Positions 46,086 to 55,399 of a stretch of DNA of 64,000 nt are shown in pieces. Made by a program: the position numbers and the translations under genes. The notes under the pieces were generated by a model, which was not told the origin of the DNA, did no database searches, and saw nothing but the letters and a program-made list of their open reading frames with translations. Location: assembly GCF_026385505.1 (NCBI RefSeq), contig NZ_JANIDV010000003.1:186001-250000 (forward strand), written 5' to 3'. This DNA is from Bombella dulcis (lineage in GTDB: Bacteria; Pseudomonadota; Alphaproteobacteria; Acetobacterales; Acetobacteraceae). Positions within the stretch are counted from its first letter, which is position 1; every line of letters starts with the position of its first letter.

Positions 46086-48008
46086 GTGCGGCCTGTCATC
46101 CGTCGTCTTTCCAATCATGTTGTGGACCTCATCGCTGCCGGTGAAGTGGTGGAGCGTCCGGCTGCCGCCCTCAAGGAGCTGGTGGAAAACGCTCTGGATG
46201 CCGGGGCGACACGCCTTGATGTCACGCTGCGGGGTGGCGGCTGCGAGCTGATCGAGGTCAGCGACAATGGTCAGGGCATGGAGGCTGATGAGCTGCCTCT
46301 GGCTGTGGAGCGGCACTGTACGTCCAAACTGCCGGATGATGACCTGACCTCCATAAAGACACTGGGCTTCCGTGGGGAGGCCCTGCCGTCCATCGGGGCC
46401 AGTGCCCGCCTTTTCCTGACATCACGGACCGAAACATCCGATACGGCATGGGAACTTTCCGTGCAGGGGGGTGTCATTGAAGGGCCGGTGCCGTCTGCAG
46501 GGGCTGTGGGAACCCGTGTCGTGGTGCGGGACCTGTTCTTTGCGACCCCCGCCCGCCGGAAATTCCTGAAGACGGCACGGGTAGAGGGCAGTCATGCCGA
46601 AGCCGTCATGCGGCGTGTGGCCCTGAGTGCACCGGGCTGTGCCATCAGTTTTACACTGGACGGGCGGGAGGTGTTCAATCTGCCGCCGCAGGATGTGCAG
46701 ACACGTGTTGCCACCGTGCTGGGGGTACCGACGGATGGCCTGCTGGCTCTTGACGAGCAGCGGGGGGCCATGCGTCTGACCGGCTATATCTGCGGGCCGG
46801 GTGAGACCAGACGGACCGGGAACGGACAGTTCATGCTGGTCAACCATCGTCCCGTGGTGGACCCCATCCTGCGTACTGCCGTGCGGGTGGCCTATCGCCC
46901 CGTGATCGAGAAGGGGCGTTTCCCGGTGCTGCTCCTGCATCTGCAGCTGCCGCTGGACCGGGTGGATGTGAATGTCCATCCTGCCAAGACGGAACTGCGC
47001 TTTGCTGATGAGGCCGAAGTCAGGGCGTTCGTCATCGGGGCTGTCGGGCGTGCTCTGGCCCGTGGTGCGGGAGAAGGCGGGGGCATACAGGCGGACCTGG
47101 GCATCATCGGCCGCCGTGCATCCCGTGCCGCCTCCATCGGGCAGAAGGTGCCGGGGTCTTCCTATTCATATGACCATACGGGTGCGACCGGGACACCAGC
47201 GGCTGATCTCGGTTTTGGTCCGTCTGTCCGGCAGTTTCCCTCCCCGCCGGTGGCGAAGCGGCCTTCCCCCGGAAAGGCGCAGACAGCCGTCTCCGGCCTT
47301 GAGGAAAGACAGCGGACCTACGCACCATCTCCCGGCTGGGACATGGAGACGGGAGAATGCCTGGAGGGTCCGGCGACCAGCCCTGCCGGAGAGGAAGAAC
47401 CGCCCGTGCAGCCGCTCGGTGTGCCCATCGGGCAGATTCATGCAACCTACATCCTGTCCATTGCCCCTGACGGAGACCTGATCCTGACGGATCAGCACGC
47501 TGCCCATGAGCGTCTGACACATGAACGCCTGCGTGCCCGTTTTGCTGAAGGTGAGGTACGGGCACAGGCCCTGCTGCTGCCGGAGGTGGTGGACCTGCCC
47601 CATGAATCAGCCGAGGCTCTGGTGCGGTGTGCGGAGGAGCTGGCCAGTTTCGGGCTGGAGATTGAGGCCTTCGGGAGTGGCAGTGTTCTGGTGCGCAGTA
47701 TTCCGGCCCCGCTGAGTGGCGGGGATGTGTCCGGGCTTCTGCGGGATGTAGCGGAAGAACTTGTCCAGATGCCTGACTTTTCGGCACGGCAGACGGACAG
47801 TCTGGATGGACGGTTCGAGGCCATCATGGCCCGGATGGCCTGTCATGGCAGCATCCGTGCGGGGCGGCGTCTCAAGCAGGAAGAAATGGAGGCCCTTCTG
47901 CGGGGCATGGAGCAGCATCCCCGTGCCAATACCTGCCCGCATGGCCGCCCCACATGGCTGAAGCTGGACAGGGACGGACTGGAAAAACTGTTTGGCCGGA
48001 CCAAGTAA
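46086..48008 (+). CDS. mutL: DNA mismatch repair protein MutL
   Basis: About 640 residues. GHKL ATPase motifs: ENALDAGAT, DNGQGM, GFRGEALPSIG, and the GTRVVVRDLFFATPARRKF-type segment (shown as TRVVVRDLFF). The C-terminal domain has DQHAAHERLTHE, matching the DQHA-x2-E-x4-E endonuclease motif, and CPHGRP, so this MutL should nick DNA as in organisms without MutH. GTG 46086 lies 8 bases after GAGGAGG; GTG 46083 is equally possible. Confidence 0.96.
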   Translation: MRPVIRRLSNHVVDLIAAGEVVERPAAALKELVENALDAGATRLDVTLRGGGCELIEVSDNGQGMEADELPLAVERHCTSKLPDDDLTSIKTLGFRGEALPSIGASARLFLTSRTETSDTAWELSVQGGVIEGPVPSAGAVGTRVVVRDLFFATPARRKFLKTARVEGSHAEAVMRRVALSAPGCAISFTLDGREVFNLPPQDVQTRVATVLGVPTDGLLALDEQRGAMRLTGYICGPGETRRTGNGQFMLVNHRPVVDPILRTAVRVAYRPVIEKGRFPVLLLHLQLPLDRVDVNVHPAKTELRFADEAEVRAFVIGAVGRALARGAGEGGGIQADLGIIGRRASRAASIGQKVPGSSYSYDHTGATGTPAADLGFGPSVRQFPSPPVAKRPSPGKAQTAVSGLEERQRTYAPSPGWDMETGECLEGPATSPAGEEEPPVQPLGVPIGQIHATYILSIAPDGDLILTDQHAAHERLTHERLRARFAEGEVRAQALLLPEVVDLPHESAEALVRCAEELASFGLEIEAFGSGSVLVRSIPAPLSGGDVSGLLRDVAEELVQMPDFSARQTDSLDGRFEAIMARMACHGSIRAGRRLKQEEMEALLRGMEQHPRANTCPHGRPTWLKLDRDGLEKLFGRTK

Positions 48009-48180
48009 TTCCCTCCGTTCATCAGGTCATTTCACATTTCTTTGACAGGAAAACAGGTCTGTCCTCCGGTCCTGTCTATGGTTATCCGGGGGAGATGGGG
48101 GCTAGTATCCTTCCTTATTTCATGGATGTGACCTTTTCTCTCCGGTATCTGGATGATGGAAAGGACAGGAAGAGGATGGA

Positions 48181-49896
48181 ATGGCCGATATTGTTGATGA
48201 GCTGAAGTCTGTTGTCGGAACCAGACATGTCCTGACGTCAGAGAGTGCAACCTATGGCTACCGCAAGGGATTCCGGTTCGGGGATGGCCGGGTGGAGGCC
48301 GTTGTCGTGCCGGGGTCTCTCGTCGAGCTGTGGCGTGTCTCGAAGCTGGCCGTGGACTCAGGGCGCATCGTGCTCATGCAGGCGGCCAATACCGGGCTGA
48401 CGGGTGGCTCCACTCCTGATGGTGACGATTATGACAGGCCCATCATTCTTATCAGTACACGCAGGCTGAAAGGCATCCAGCTTCTGGGGGAAGGGAAACA
48501 GGTTGTCTGCCTGCCGGGAGACGATCTGTACGAGCTGGAAGACAGACTGGCTCCTTTGGGGCGGGAACCTCATTCCGTCATCGGGTCATCCTGCATCGGG
48601 GCGTCTGTCCTTGGCGGGGTGAGCAACAATTCCGGTGGGGCACTGGTGCAGCGTGGCCCGGCCTATACGGAAATGGCCCTCTATGGGCAGGTGGATGCCC
48701 AGGGCAGGCTTCATCTGGTCAATCATCTGGGCATTCGCTTCCCGAATGAAGAGGTGGCGGAATCCGTTCTGGATGCGCTGGAACATGGCCGCTACAGCCC
48801 GGATGACGTGGACTGGTCGGGCAGGCAGAAGGCTCATGATGATGACTATGTCAATCGCATCCGTCAGGTCGATGAGGCTTCACCGGGGCGGTATAATGCC
48901 GATCCGGGCCGCCTGTTTGAGGCATCCGGCAATGCGGGCAAGCTGATCGTCTTTGCCGTGCGGCTGGATACCTTCCCAGCGGCGAAGGATACGGCCGTGT
49001 TCTATATTGGCAGCAACAGGACGGACACGCTGGAGAAAGTCCGCCGCCATCTACTGACAGCTTTTGATGAGCTGCCGATTGCCGGTGAATACATGCACCG
49101 GGATGCTTTCGCCATTGCGGACAAATATGGCCGGGATACGGTGGCTCTCATCCGTTTTCTGGGGACGAAATATCTGCCTGCCATGTTCCGCATGAAGGCA
49201 TGGATGGATTCTTTTGCACGGCGCATCTCATGGGTGCCGGACGGGCTGAGTGACCTGCTGATGCAGTTCGGCAGCCGGTTTCTTCCGTCTCAGGTTCCGG
49301 CCCGCATGATGGATTATCACAGGAACTATGATCATCACCTCATGCTGCGTGTCTCCGGGACGCTGGCCCAGCAGGTCCGTCCGTGGCTGAAGAGCTTCTT
49401 TGCAGAGGAGCAGGTTGAGGATGGAGCTTTCTTTGAATGCACGACACAGGAAGGCACGCTGGCTTTTCTGCACCGTTTTGCGGCGGCCGGGGCAGCCAAC
49501 CGCTATGTTGCCGTCCACTCCAGAAGCACGGGCGGTATGATGGCACTGGATGTTGCCCTGCGTCGGAATGACTGGGAATGGCTGGAGCGTCTGCCACAGG
49601 AGGTGGACGATCAGCTGGTGCTGAAGCTCTATTACGGGCACTTCCTCTGTCATGTCATGCATCAGGATTATGTCGTCAGACCCGGTGTGGACCCCATGGA
49701 GGTTGAACAGAAGATGATGTGGCCTCTTCTGGACAAACGGGGTGCCCGCTATCCTGCCGAGCATAATGTGGGTCATCTCTATCATGCACCGCAGAGCATG
49801 GTGGACCATTACCGGTCACTTGACCCCTGCAACTGTTTAAATCCCGGTATCGGCCGTCAGACGAAGATGAAGAACTGGGCCGCTGAAAGCGTCTGA
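48181..49896 (+). CDS. dld: Quinone-dependent D-lactate dehydrogenase
   Basis: 571 residues, aligning end to end with E. coli Dld. FAD-binding PCMH domain with MQAANTGLTGGSTP, VIGSSCIGASVLGGVSNN and QRGPAYTEM; C-terminal cap with YPAEHNVGHLY. A peripheral membrane flavoprotein that oxidises D-lactate to pyruvate and feeds the quinone pool. 172 bases separate it from mutL. It ends two bases before the convergent DUF1643 gene. Confidence 0.96.
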   Translation: MADIVDELKSVVGTRHVLTSESATYGYRKGFRFGDGRVEAVVVPGSLVELWRVSKLAVDSGRIVLMQAANTGLTGGSTPDGDDYDRPIILISTRRLKGIQLLGEGKQVVCLPGDDLYELEDRLAPLGREPHSVIGSSCIGASVLGGVSNNSGGALVQRGPAYTEMALYGQVDAQGRLHLVNHLGIRFPNEEVAESVLDALEHGRYSPDDVDWSGRQKAHDDDYVNRIRQVDEASPGRYNADPGRLFEASGNAGKLIVFAVRLDTFPAAKDTAVFYIGSNRTDTLEKVRRHLLTAFDELPIAGEYMHRDAFAIADKYGRDTVALIRFLGTKYLPAMFRMKAWMDSFARRISWVPDGLSDLLMQFGSRFLPSQVPARMMDYHRNYDHHLMLRVSGTLAQQVRPWLKSFFAEEQVEDGAFFECTTQEGTLAFLHRFAAAGAANRYVAVHSRSTGGMMALDVALRRNDWEWLERLPQEVDDQLVLKLYYGHFLCHVMHQDYVVRPGVDPMEVEQKMMWPLLDKRGARYPAEHNVGHLYHAPQSMVDHYRSLDPCNCLNPGIGRQTKMKNWAAESV

Positions 49897-49898
49897 AA

Positions 49899-50456
49899 TC
49901 AGAAATCGTCTTCCGTCAGCGGGACGGGTGTCAGGCTGGCTGGCAGATAGAGAGGGTGTTCGGGGCGGTGGCCTTTGCGACTCAGTCGCAGGGCCGTGAC
50001 CCTGTGACCAGCCCTGAGCAGCAGGCGGGCGACTTCCGGGCCACGGTAGCGGAGTTCTTTCGCCTGTGGTGTTCCATAGGCCAGAACGATGAGGTCAGCC
50101 TGTCCGGCCATTTCCAGCAGGTAATGGTCGGTTTCCGGGCCGACAGGATCGGCAACTTCCAGCAGGCGTTTCTGGTCCGTGCAGCGATAGGCGAAACTGT
50201 TGCCGACAAACATGCCTCCATAACCCCACTGGCGGCTGTAACGCTGGCATTTGGCCACCGAGCGGTCATCCCCATATTCCGTGGCTACGGAGGGGTTCAT
50301 CATGATCCACATGATGAAAGGCCTTGTCTCATCCCATGACCGCCTGAGCGTGTAACGGTAGCAGTCGCCCGGACCGGCATAGAGGGCCGTGCTGGTGACG
50401 TCATCGGCCAGACGGAGCGGTTTCGCCGTGCCGACATGATGGGGTGTCCGTGACAT
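49899..50456 (-). CDS. DUF1643-family protein
   Basis: 185 residues, soluble. Signature features: YRYTLRRSWD, the IMMNPSVATEYGDDRSVAKCQRYS block (given here in part: MMNPSVATE) and GNSFAYRCTD. Family function is unknown; members are scattered, which suggests transfer between bacteria. It is followed 20 bases upstream on its strand by the transglycosylase gene, so both may share a promoter. Confidence 0.85.
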   Translation of the reverse strand: MSRTPHHVGTAKPLRLADDVTSTALYAGPGDCYRYTLRRSWDETRPFIMWIMMNPSVATEYGDDRSVAKCQRYSRQWGYGGMFVGNSFAYRCTDQKRLLEVADPVGPETDHYLLEMAGQADLIVLAYGTPQAKELRYRGPEVARLLLRAGHRVTALRLSRKGHRPEHPLYLPASLTPVPLTEDDF

Positions 50457-50476
50457 GCTGCTGCCTTCTCTGTCCG

Positions 50477-51697
50477 TCAGGGTGCGCCGGGAGGGATGGT
50501 GATGCAGTCCATGGTGCCACGCAGGCGTTTGCAGGCTCCCGTGGCCTGGCTGTGTGTCAGGTTGATCAGGCGGGCACGGTATAATGTTCCCCTGACGGTA
50601 CGGACCGGCATGACGTGAACGGTTGCATTGTCCGCAATGGGTGTGATGCGGGGGCGCAGCTGTGTGGCAACCATGAGGGCCTGTCGCTCGCCACCGTAAC
50701 TGCCCAGCTGGATGGCCCAGTCATGGGTTGATTCAGCAACCATGTCCGTGGCGCCTCTCCGGCTGGCAGGGGCATCGGCCAGCGGAATGGAACGGATGCG
50801 CAGGGTGTTCCCGTCCGTTTCAGGGGAAGGATTCTGGGGTGGAGCCACACGCGGGCGGGCTGGAACGGCGGGACGTGGCTGTGGAGCAGAGAAGCCACGG
50901 GCAGCCCAGGCCGCCCGGATGTCCTGTGTTTCGGCTGTCTGCACGACCTGTTCGGTACTGGTTTCGCTGCTGCTGTCCAGCGGTGTGTCCTCACTCATGC
51001 TGCGGGGGACCTGAGCTGTCCTGTCATGGCGGGCCACGATGAGGTCATTGCGGGACCGTTCGCGAGGCCATATGCCCATGATTTTCGGGGCAATGGCGGC
51101 AACATAGTTGCGGGTTTCCCGTGGAAGGGCACGGTTCTGGCGGAGGTAGTGATCCAGGCTGCCGGGGCCATAATTATAGGCAGCGAGGAAGCCGGGTGAC
51201 CCATAGATGTCGTACATCTGGCGGATATAGGCTGTCCCGGCGAGAATGTTGTCGTGCGGGTCGTAAGGGTCTGGCCCCAGATTGTACTGGGCACGCAGGT
51301 CATCATAGGCCGGTGGCATGATCTGCATGAGTCCCATGGCTCCGGGCGTGGAGGTGATGAAATTGCCGTAGCGGTCATAGAGGTGGCCGCCGGATTCCTG
51401 ATGCATGACAGCCCGAATCCACTCGGTCGGAACATCGAACCGGCTGGAAGCTTCATCGATATACGGTCCCCACGGGTCGCTGTCCGGCCCGGGTGGCGTA
51501 TAGTGGGACCGGGCATGAGCCTGATAGTCTGCCTGTTCTTCCATGACGGGCATGGTCGGGCCATTGACGCTGGGCTGGGTGGCGCAGGCTGCCAGAAGGG
51601 CAGGAAACAGCAGTGCCAGACAGAGGCGGATCATGCGCACGGGGGAAGAAGGGGCGGCAGAGCGTATCATGGGGGTTTCCTGAGCAGGGACATGCAT
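50477..51697 (-). CDS. Lytic transglycosylase lipoprotein with SPOR domain
   Basis: 406 residues. Lipoprotein signal ends FPALLAACATQ. SLT domain at about 75-210 with catalytic Glu in MHQESGGHLYDRYG, then GAMGLMQIMP and AYNYGPGSLDHYL. A Pro/Ser-rich linker leads to a C-terminal SPOR-like domain (WAIQLGSYGGERQALMVATQL) that binds denuded septal glycan, so a role at division is likely. ATG 51697 has GGGGAGGAAG upstream. Confidence 0.88.
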   Translation of the reverse strand: MHVPAQETPMIRSAAPSSPVRMIRLCLALLFPALLAACATQPSVNGPTMPVMEEQADYQAHARSHYTPPGPDSDPWGPYIDEASSRFDVPTEWIRAVMHQESGGHLYDRYGNFITSTPGAMGLMQIMPPAYDDLRAQYNLGPDPYDPHDNILAGTAYIRQMYDIYGSPGFLAAYNYGPGSLDHYLRQNRALPRETRNYVAAIAPKIMGIWPRERSRNDLIVARHDRTAQVPRSMSEDTPLDSSSETSTEQVVQTAETQDIRAAWAARGFSAPQPRPAVPARPRVAPPQNPSPETDGNTLRIRSIPLADAPASRRGATDMVAESTHDWAIQLGSYGGERQALMVATQLRPRITPIADNATVHVMPVRTVRGTLYRARLINLTHSQATGACKRLRGTMDCITIPPGAP

Positions 51698-51935
51698 GAG
51701 GCTTCCTCCCCTATCATGGAAATGATTCAGGGCAGAGATGAGGTTGGGTTTTATAAGTAAACATCATGTTATAAAAGGGGTTTGCAGGGAGACAGGGATT
51801 GAAAAGTGTCCGGAAACCGGCGTATTGCGGGGATGAATGTCTCACTGGCGGCCACATGACTGCTGTCATGCCGTGGCCTTCATGTGGAGCTGTGGCGAGT
51901 CACAGGCTTATCATATAGGGGAAAAGGTACAGAAG

Positions 51936-52154
51936 ATGTCTTACGCTGCACTGGATGCTGGCCGGGTTGCCGGAGCTGCCGAGCGGGCCTTGCAGACACT
52001 GGCTGCGGAGAAGGAGACATCTGACGTACACCAGCGCAAGACGATCCTGATAGAGCGTATTCATGCTCTTGCAAAGGCTGCCGCAGAGACGGTGGGTCAG
52101 GGTACCGTGACGCTGACCTCGGAAGAGTTTTGGCTGATTTCCAAAAACTGGTAA
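51936..52154 (+). CDS. Small unknown protein
   Basis: 72 residues, predicted mostly helical, charged, with no signal or membrane segment (MSYAALDAGRVAGAAERALQ...). Not recognised. It precedes the GT8-like gene by 80 bases, with a perfect dyad between them. Start chosen at the first ATG that yields a compact protein; upstream in-frame codons look like leader. Confidence 0.55.
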   Translation: MSYAALDAGRVAGAAERALQTLAAEKETSDVHQRKTILIERIHALAKAAAETVGQGTVTLTSEEFWLISKNW

Positions 52155-52159
52155 ATGAG

Positions 52160-52177
52160 GCCTTAACCAGTTAAGGC
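52160..52177. promoter_or_regulatory. Perfect dyad GCCTTAAC-CA-GTTAAGGC
   Basis: Eight-base arms separated by 2 bases, immediately after the small gene's stop and 57 bases before the transferase. The loop is too short for a stable hairpin, so an operator is more likely than a terminator. Confidence 0.45.
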
Positions 52178-52234
52178 AGGGTGAATGACCGACCATATTG
52201 TTCTGACAGATTGGGTATTGGGGAGCGTTGAGGG

Positions 52235-53101
52235 ATGAAGTGGTTTTTTGCGATTACGGAGGCGACGTTGGGGAATGACCCTGATCATGGCTTCATCGAC
52301 TGTATCCGGGTGGCCGTGCAGTCTGCCCGTGAGAACACGACGCTGATTCCGCATATGGTGTTCGACGGCAATGAGTGTGATTTCACACGGGAGATGCGGG
52401 CTGCGGGTGTGAATGTCATTTTCCATCGTCTGCACTTCTATGACCGTCTGCTGGATGCTCAGCGTCGCCTGAAGCCGGAATGGCCAAATTACATCCTTAC
52501 GGCTGCCGGGGCTTTCATGCGCTTGGAGCTGCCTCTGCTGGAGCAGGATGATCAGTACGTTCTGTATACTGACTGTGACGTGATGTTTATGAAGGATCCG
52601 CAGGTCGAGTTTTGCAAGCCGGAAATTTTCGCGGCCTGTGGCCAGTTTGGAAAGCAGGACTACTATGTGGACATGAATTCGGGGGTCATGGTGATGAACC
52701 TCGAGCGCATGCGCCGTGACCTGCCAGCTATGGTGGATTTCCTGTGTGACAATCTTGATTATGTTGCCGGGTACGATCAGGAGTTGTTGCGTATCTTTTA
52801 CAATGCCCAGTGGAGTCCGCTTTCCGCCCGGTTCAACTGGAAGCCGTACTGGGGCGTGGATGATCATGCTACCATCGTGCATTTCCATGCGGCCAAGCCG
52901 CCAGCAGCACGGCATCTTCTGGATGACCCGGCCTATCGTGAGCATGACCATGTTTTCCATGCATGGCGTCACTGGTTCTTCCAGAATCCGGCAGGTTATG
53001 GCTATTACGTCCCGCAGTGGGAAGCCTATCTGGAAAAGGCCCGTCAGGAATATAGGCCTGACATGGTTAATGAATTTGATGCCCTGCGCATAGACGGCTG
53101 A
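52235..53101 (+). CDS. GT8-like glycosyltransferase
   Basis: 288 residues with the GT-A nucleotide-sugar fold. The metal-binding DxD is in YVLYTDCDVMFM; other typical segments are FMRLELPLLEQ, DMNSGVMVMNLERM and a late IVHFHAAKP resembling the HxxG-type end of GT8. It would transfer a sugar from a nucleotide donor in the cytosol, to lipopolysaccharide or another surface glycan. No further polysaccharide genes surround it. Confidence 0.8.
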   Translation: MKWFFAITEATLGNDPDHGFIDCIRVAVQSARENTTLIPHMVFDGNECDFTREMRAAGVNVIFHRLHFYDRLLDAQRRLKPEWPNYILTAAGAFMRLELPLLEQDDQYVLYTDCDVMFMKDPQVEFCKPEIFAACGQFGKQDYYVDMNSGVMVMNLERMRRDLPAMVDFLCDNLDYVAGYDQELLRIFYNAQWSPLSARFNWKPYWGVDDHATIVHFHAAKPPAARHLLDDPAYREHDHVFHAWRHWFFQNPAGYGYYVPQWEAYLEKARQEYRPDMVNEFDALRIDG

Positions 53102-53143
53102 GGTACGGTCCTGCTACCTTCGAGTGGCCGCCTGGGTGTGGAG

Positions 53144-53171
53144 TGGCTCTCCTTCATGGAGGGCCATTTTT
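53144..53171 (+). terminator. Rho-independent terminator after the glycosyltransferase
   Basis: TGGCTCTCC (53144-53152) pairs with GGAGGGCCA (53158-53166) with one mismatch and a 5-nt loop, followed by five T. Confidence 0.85.
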
Positions 53172-53195
53172 GTATTCGAGTCCGGTTTTTCCGGT

Positions 53196-54311
53196 TCAGT
53201 CGCCGGGGGACTGGGCCAGCTGCTCCGTTGCCGGTGTGGTGCGGGCATGACGCTCCAGCCAGCGGCCCAGCGGGCGGGCTATGGCAGGGCCAAGCGTGAT
53301 GACGGCCACCATGCGCGCTGTCTGCATGGCGATGATGAAGGGCAGGGCGATCGGTATGTTGGCACTGATGACGATGATGGTATCCAGCCCGCCGGGGCTT
53401 GTGGCCAGATAGGCACTCAGAAGATCAATTCTGGCAAAATGGGCTACGGGAAATGCCAGCAGCGCACAGATGGCGATGAGTATGGCTGAAGAAAGCGCAA
53501 CAGCTGGGATGGAGCGCAGGGCATAGCGCAGGACCGGTGCGGTAAAGCGCAGACCGATGGACCAGCCGATGGTCAGATAGGCCGGAATCCGTATCCAGAA
53601 GGGGGCACTGATCTGGAACAGCCCGCTCAGCTGGGCCGTGGCTCCGGCGAGAATTGTCAGGAGCAGTGTTGCTGCCGGGGAGCGCAGCCTGAGACCGATG
53701 ACCGTACTGACGGCAATCAGCAGCAGGGTGGGCAGAAGATCACCCCGGACAGGCGGCGGCGCAATGCTGGCCTTGTGGCTGGTGCGTATGACGATCCATG
53801 AGACCAGAGAGGTGGCCACGGCCACCATGATGACCCTGAAATAGAGCATGAAGGCGGTCAGCCGTGAATCAGCTCCGAAGGAGCTGCACAGCATGACCAT
53901 GGTGGAGGCCGCTCCGGGTGATGTGCCCCACAGGGCCGTCGTACCGGGCATGACACCAAACCAGGCAAGTCCCGCCCCTGTGGTGAAGCTGACAACAATG
54001 ACTGACAGGACACTGAACAGCACCAGTGCCCAGTGCGACAGAATGTGATGGAGTACGGAAAAGGTCAGGCTATTGACGACGACGCAGGCCAAGATGGCCT
54101 GTGCCATCGTGAAGAAGACGGGCCTGATGGTCACGCCACGATTCTTGATGGACATGATGATGCCCGCCACCATGGGGCCGAGCATCATGCCCGCCGTCAG
54201 ATGAAGCAGAAGGAACAGGCCGGAAATCAGGGCGGAAAAAAAAAGAAGTCCCGTCCACCGTATCATGCAGGACCGCCAGAGGGGGGACGATGGGGTCACA
54301 TGTCCGGTCAC
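53196..54311 (-). CDS. AbrB-family membrane protein (PF05145-like)
   Basis: 371 residues with about ten membrane helices in two homologous halves; the family motifs LLHLTAGMMLGPMVAG and SPGGLDTIIVIS/ TSPGAASTMVML appear in each half. Members are called AbrB or putative ammonia monooxygenase, but the function is a predicted inner membrane transporter. It starts 5 bases after sspB stops, so it is probably on the same transcript as sspB. Confidence 0.85.
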   Translation of the reverse strand: MTGHVTPSSPLWRSCMIRWTGLLFFSALISGLFLLLHLTAGMMLGPMVAGIIMSIKNRGVTIRPVFFTMAQAILACVVVNSLTFSVLHHILSHWALVLFSVLSVIVVSFTTGAGLAWFGVMPGTTALWGTSPGAASTMVMLCSSFGADSRLTAFMLYFRVIMVAVATSLVSWIVIRTSHKASIAPPPVRGDLLPTLLLIAVSTVIGLRLRSPAATLLLTILAGATAQLSGLFQISAPFWIRIPAYLTIGWSIGLRFTAPVLRYALRSIPAVALSSAILIAICALLAFPVAHFARIDLLSAYLATSPGGLDTIIVISANIPIALPFIIAMQTARMVAVITLGPAIARPLGRWLERHARTTPATEQLAQSPGD

Positions 54312-54316
54312 CCTGT

Positions 54317-54925
54317 TCAGCTGCTTTTGCCGTCGGAGGATGGTTTCTTGCGGAATGCTGCCAGACTGACAACTTCGGCTCCCTCATGGGAGGAGTCCCC
54401 GTGAGTGGAGCCGGTTTCTGCGTCGTGGCTGCATGTCAGGGGGTGGAGCTTGTGGATTCCGGCCGTGTCGATATCGGTCAGGCCGTCTTCAGCGGAAGAG
54501 GGTTCCTCTGTCTCATCATCCGGACGGAACGTGAAATGAAGGACCAGATGAATGTGCGGGTCCGCAAAGGCCGTGATGGCCCTGAAGGGAATATGCAGCG
54601 TGCTGGGAATACCCCCAAAGGACAGGCCGACCGACATGGAACGGTTTTTATGATCGAGTATCAGGTTCTGGAACTGATGCTGCAGGACGATGGTCATTTC
54701 TTCCGGGTAGCGTTCCTTTAGGCGGGCGGGGATGTCCACGCCCGGAACACCGGTGCGGAAGGTCATGTAGAAATGATGATCTCCCGGCAGGCCATGTTCA
54801 CTGACATATTCCAGTGCGTTGAGCATGACGTTGCGCTGGGCTTCTTCTATCCATCTATCATAAGGGAGGAGACTTGCGGGAATGGAAGGACCGAACCCGT
54901 CCGGGCCGTTGGTATCGTCACTCAT
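54317..54925 (-). CDS. sspB: ClpXP adaptor SspB (alphaproteobacterial type)
   Basis: 202 residues. The SspB-alpha core is obvious: LPYDRWIEEAQRNVML, HGLPGDHHFYMTFRTG, RLKERYPEEMTIVLQHQF, FGGIPSTLHIPF. The tail is long and acidic, ending SLAAFRKK, a C-terminal ClpX-docking type segment. It tethers ssrA-tagged proteins to ClpXP. The ssrA gene encoding that tag lies about 125 bases upstream on the same strand. Confidence 0.93.
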   Translation of the reverse strand: MSDDTNGPDGFGPSIPASLLPYDRWIEEAQRNVMLNALEYVSEHGLPGDHHFYMTFRTGVPGVDIPARLKERYPEEMTIVLQHQFQNLILDHKNRSMSVGLSFGGIPSTLHIPFRAITAFADPHIHLVLHFTFRPDDETEEPSSAEDGLTDIDTAGIHKLHPLTCSHDAETGSTHGDSSHEGAEVVSLAAFRKKPSSDGKSS

Positions 54926-55049
54926 CGAGGGAGACCATCACCTGTTGCATCTGAAAGTATTTCAGGTGTGCGACAGGCAGCGTGAAATCGCAAGGGTCCA
55001 GATCTGATATTCTGTTTATTAAGGGATGGTGTCTCAGAAATGAGACAGG

Positions 55050-55333
55050 TGGGGGGGCTTCTGTTGCCCGGTGCACCCCCCGGACCGCGCTTATCGCTTA
55101 TGCAGCAACAGCGAGCACCTCAGAGTTATCGTTGGCACTTGTAAAGTCAGCCCGATGACGGCGGAACAATACCGGGCAAAAAGTAGATCTTTACCATGCG
55201 TGTCGAGCCTGTTTCGTCCCCATAGCGTCAGCCCGTGAAGCTGATGGTGGAGACGCCGGGCACTGCCCCCGGGTCCACAACACTTATTTCATCTACCGTT
55301 TATCGCCATAGCCAAGGCCGAAGCCTCCAGCAG
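55050..55333 (-). ncRNA. ssrA: tmRNA, circularly permuted two-piece form
   Basis: On the minus strand the RNA runs acceptor piece first. Acceptor end: T-stem CCGGG/CCCGG (55272-55256) with 7-nt loop, 3' acceptor strand CGTCTCC (55255-55249), A, then CCA (55247-55245). A 23-base spacer with hairpin TCAGC/GCTGA follows, then the coding piece begins GGGGACG (55221-55215), pairing over 7 bp (one G-U) with CGTCTCC. The tag reading frame 55136-55098 encodes ANDNSEVLAVAA and a TAA stop. This permuted order is known in Alphaproteobacteria. It rescues stalled ribosomes and adds a ClpXP degradation tag. Outer ends are estimates; a G6/C6 hairpin (55051-55081) may mark the 3' end. Confidence 0.93.
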
Positions 55334-55338
55334 GAAAG

Positions 55339-55367
55339 ACCATAGGCTTTTTCCCCTGTGGTGGCAA
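55339..55367 (-). promoter_or_regulatory. Promoter candidate for ssrA
   Basis: -35 TTGCCA (55367-55362), 17-base spacer, -10 TATGGT (55344-55339). Predicted start near 55332 fits the expected 5' end of the acceptor piece. Confidence 0.65.
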
Positions 55368-55399
55368 GGTGAAACGGGCTTTCATTCTGCCATCCAGAT

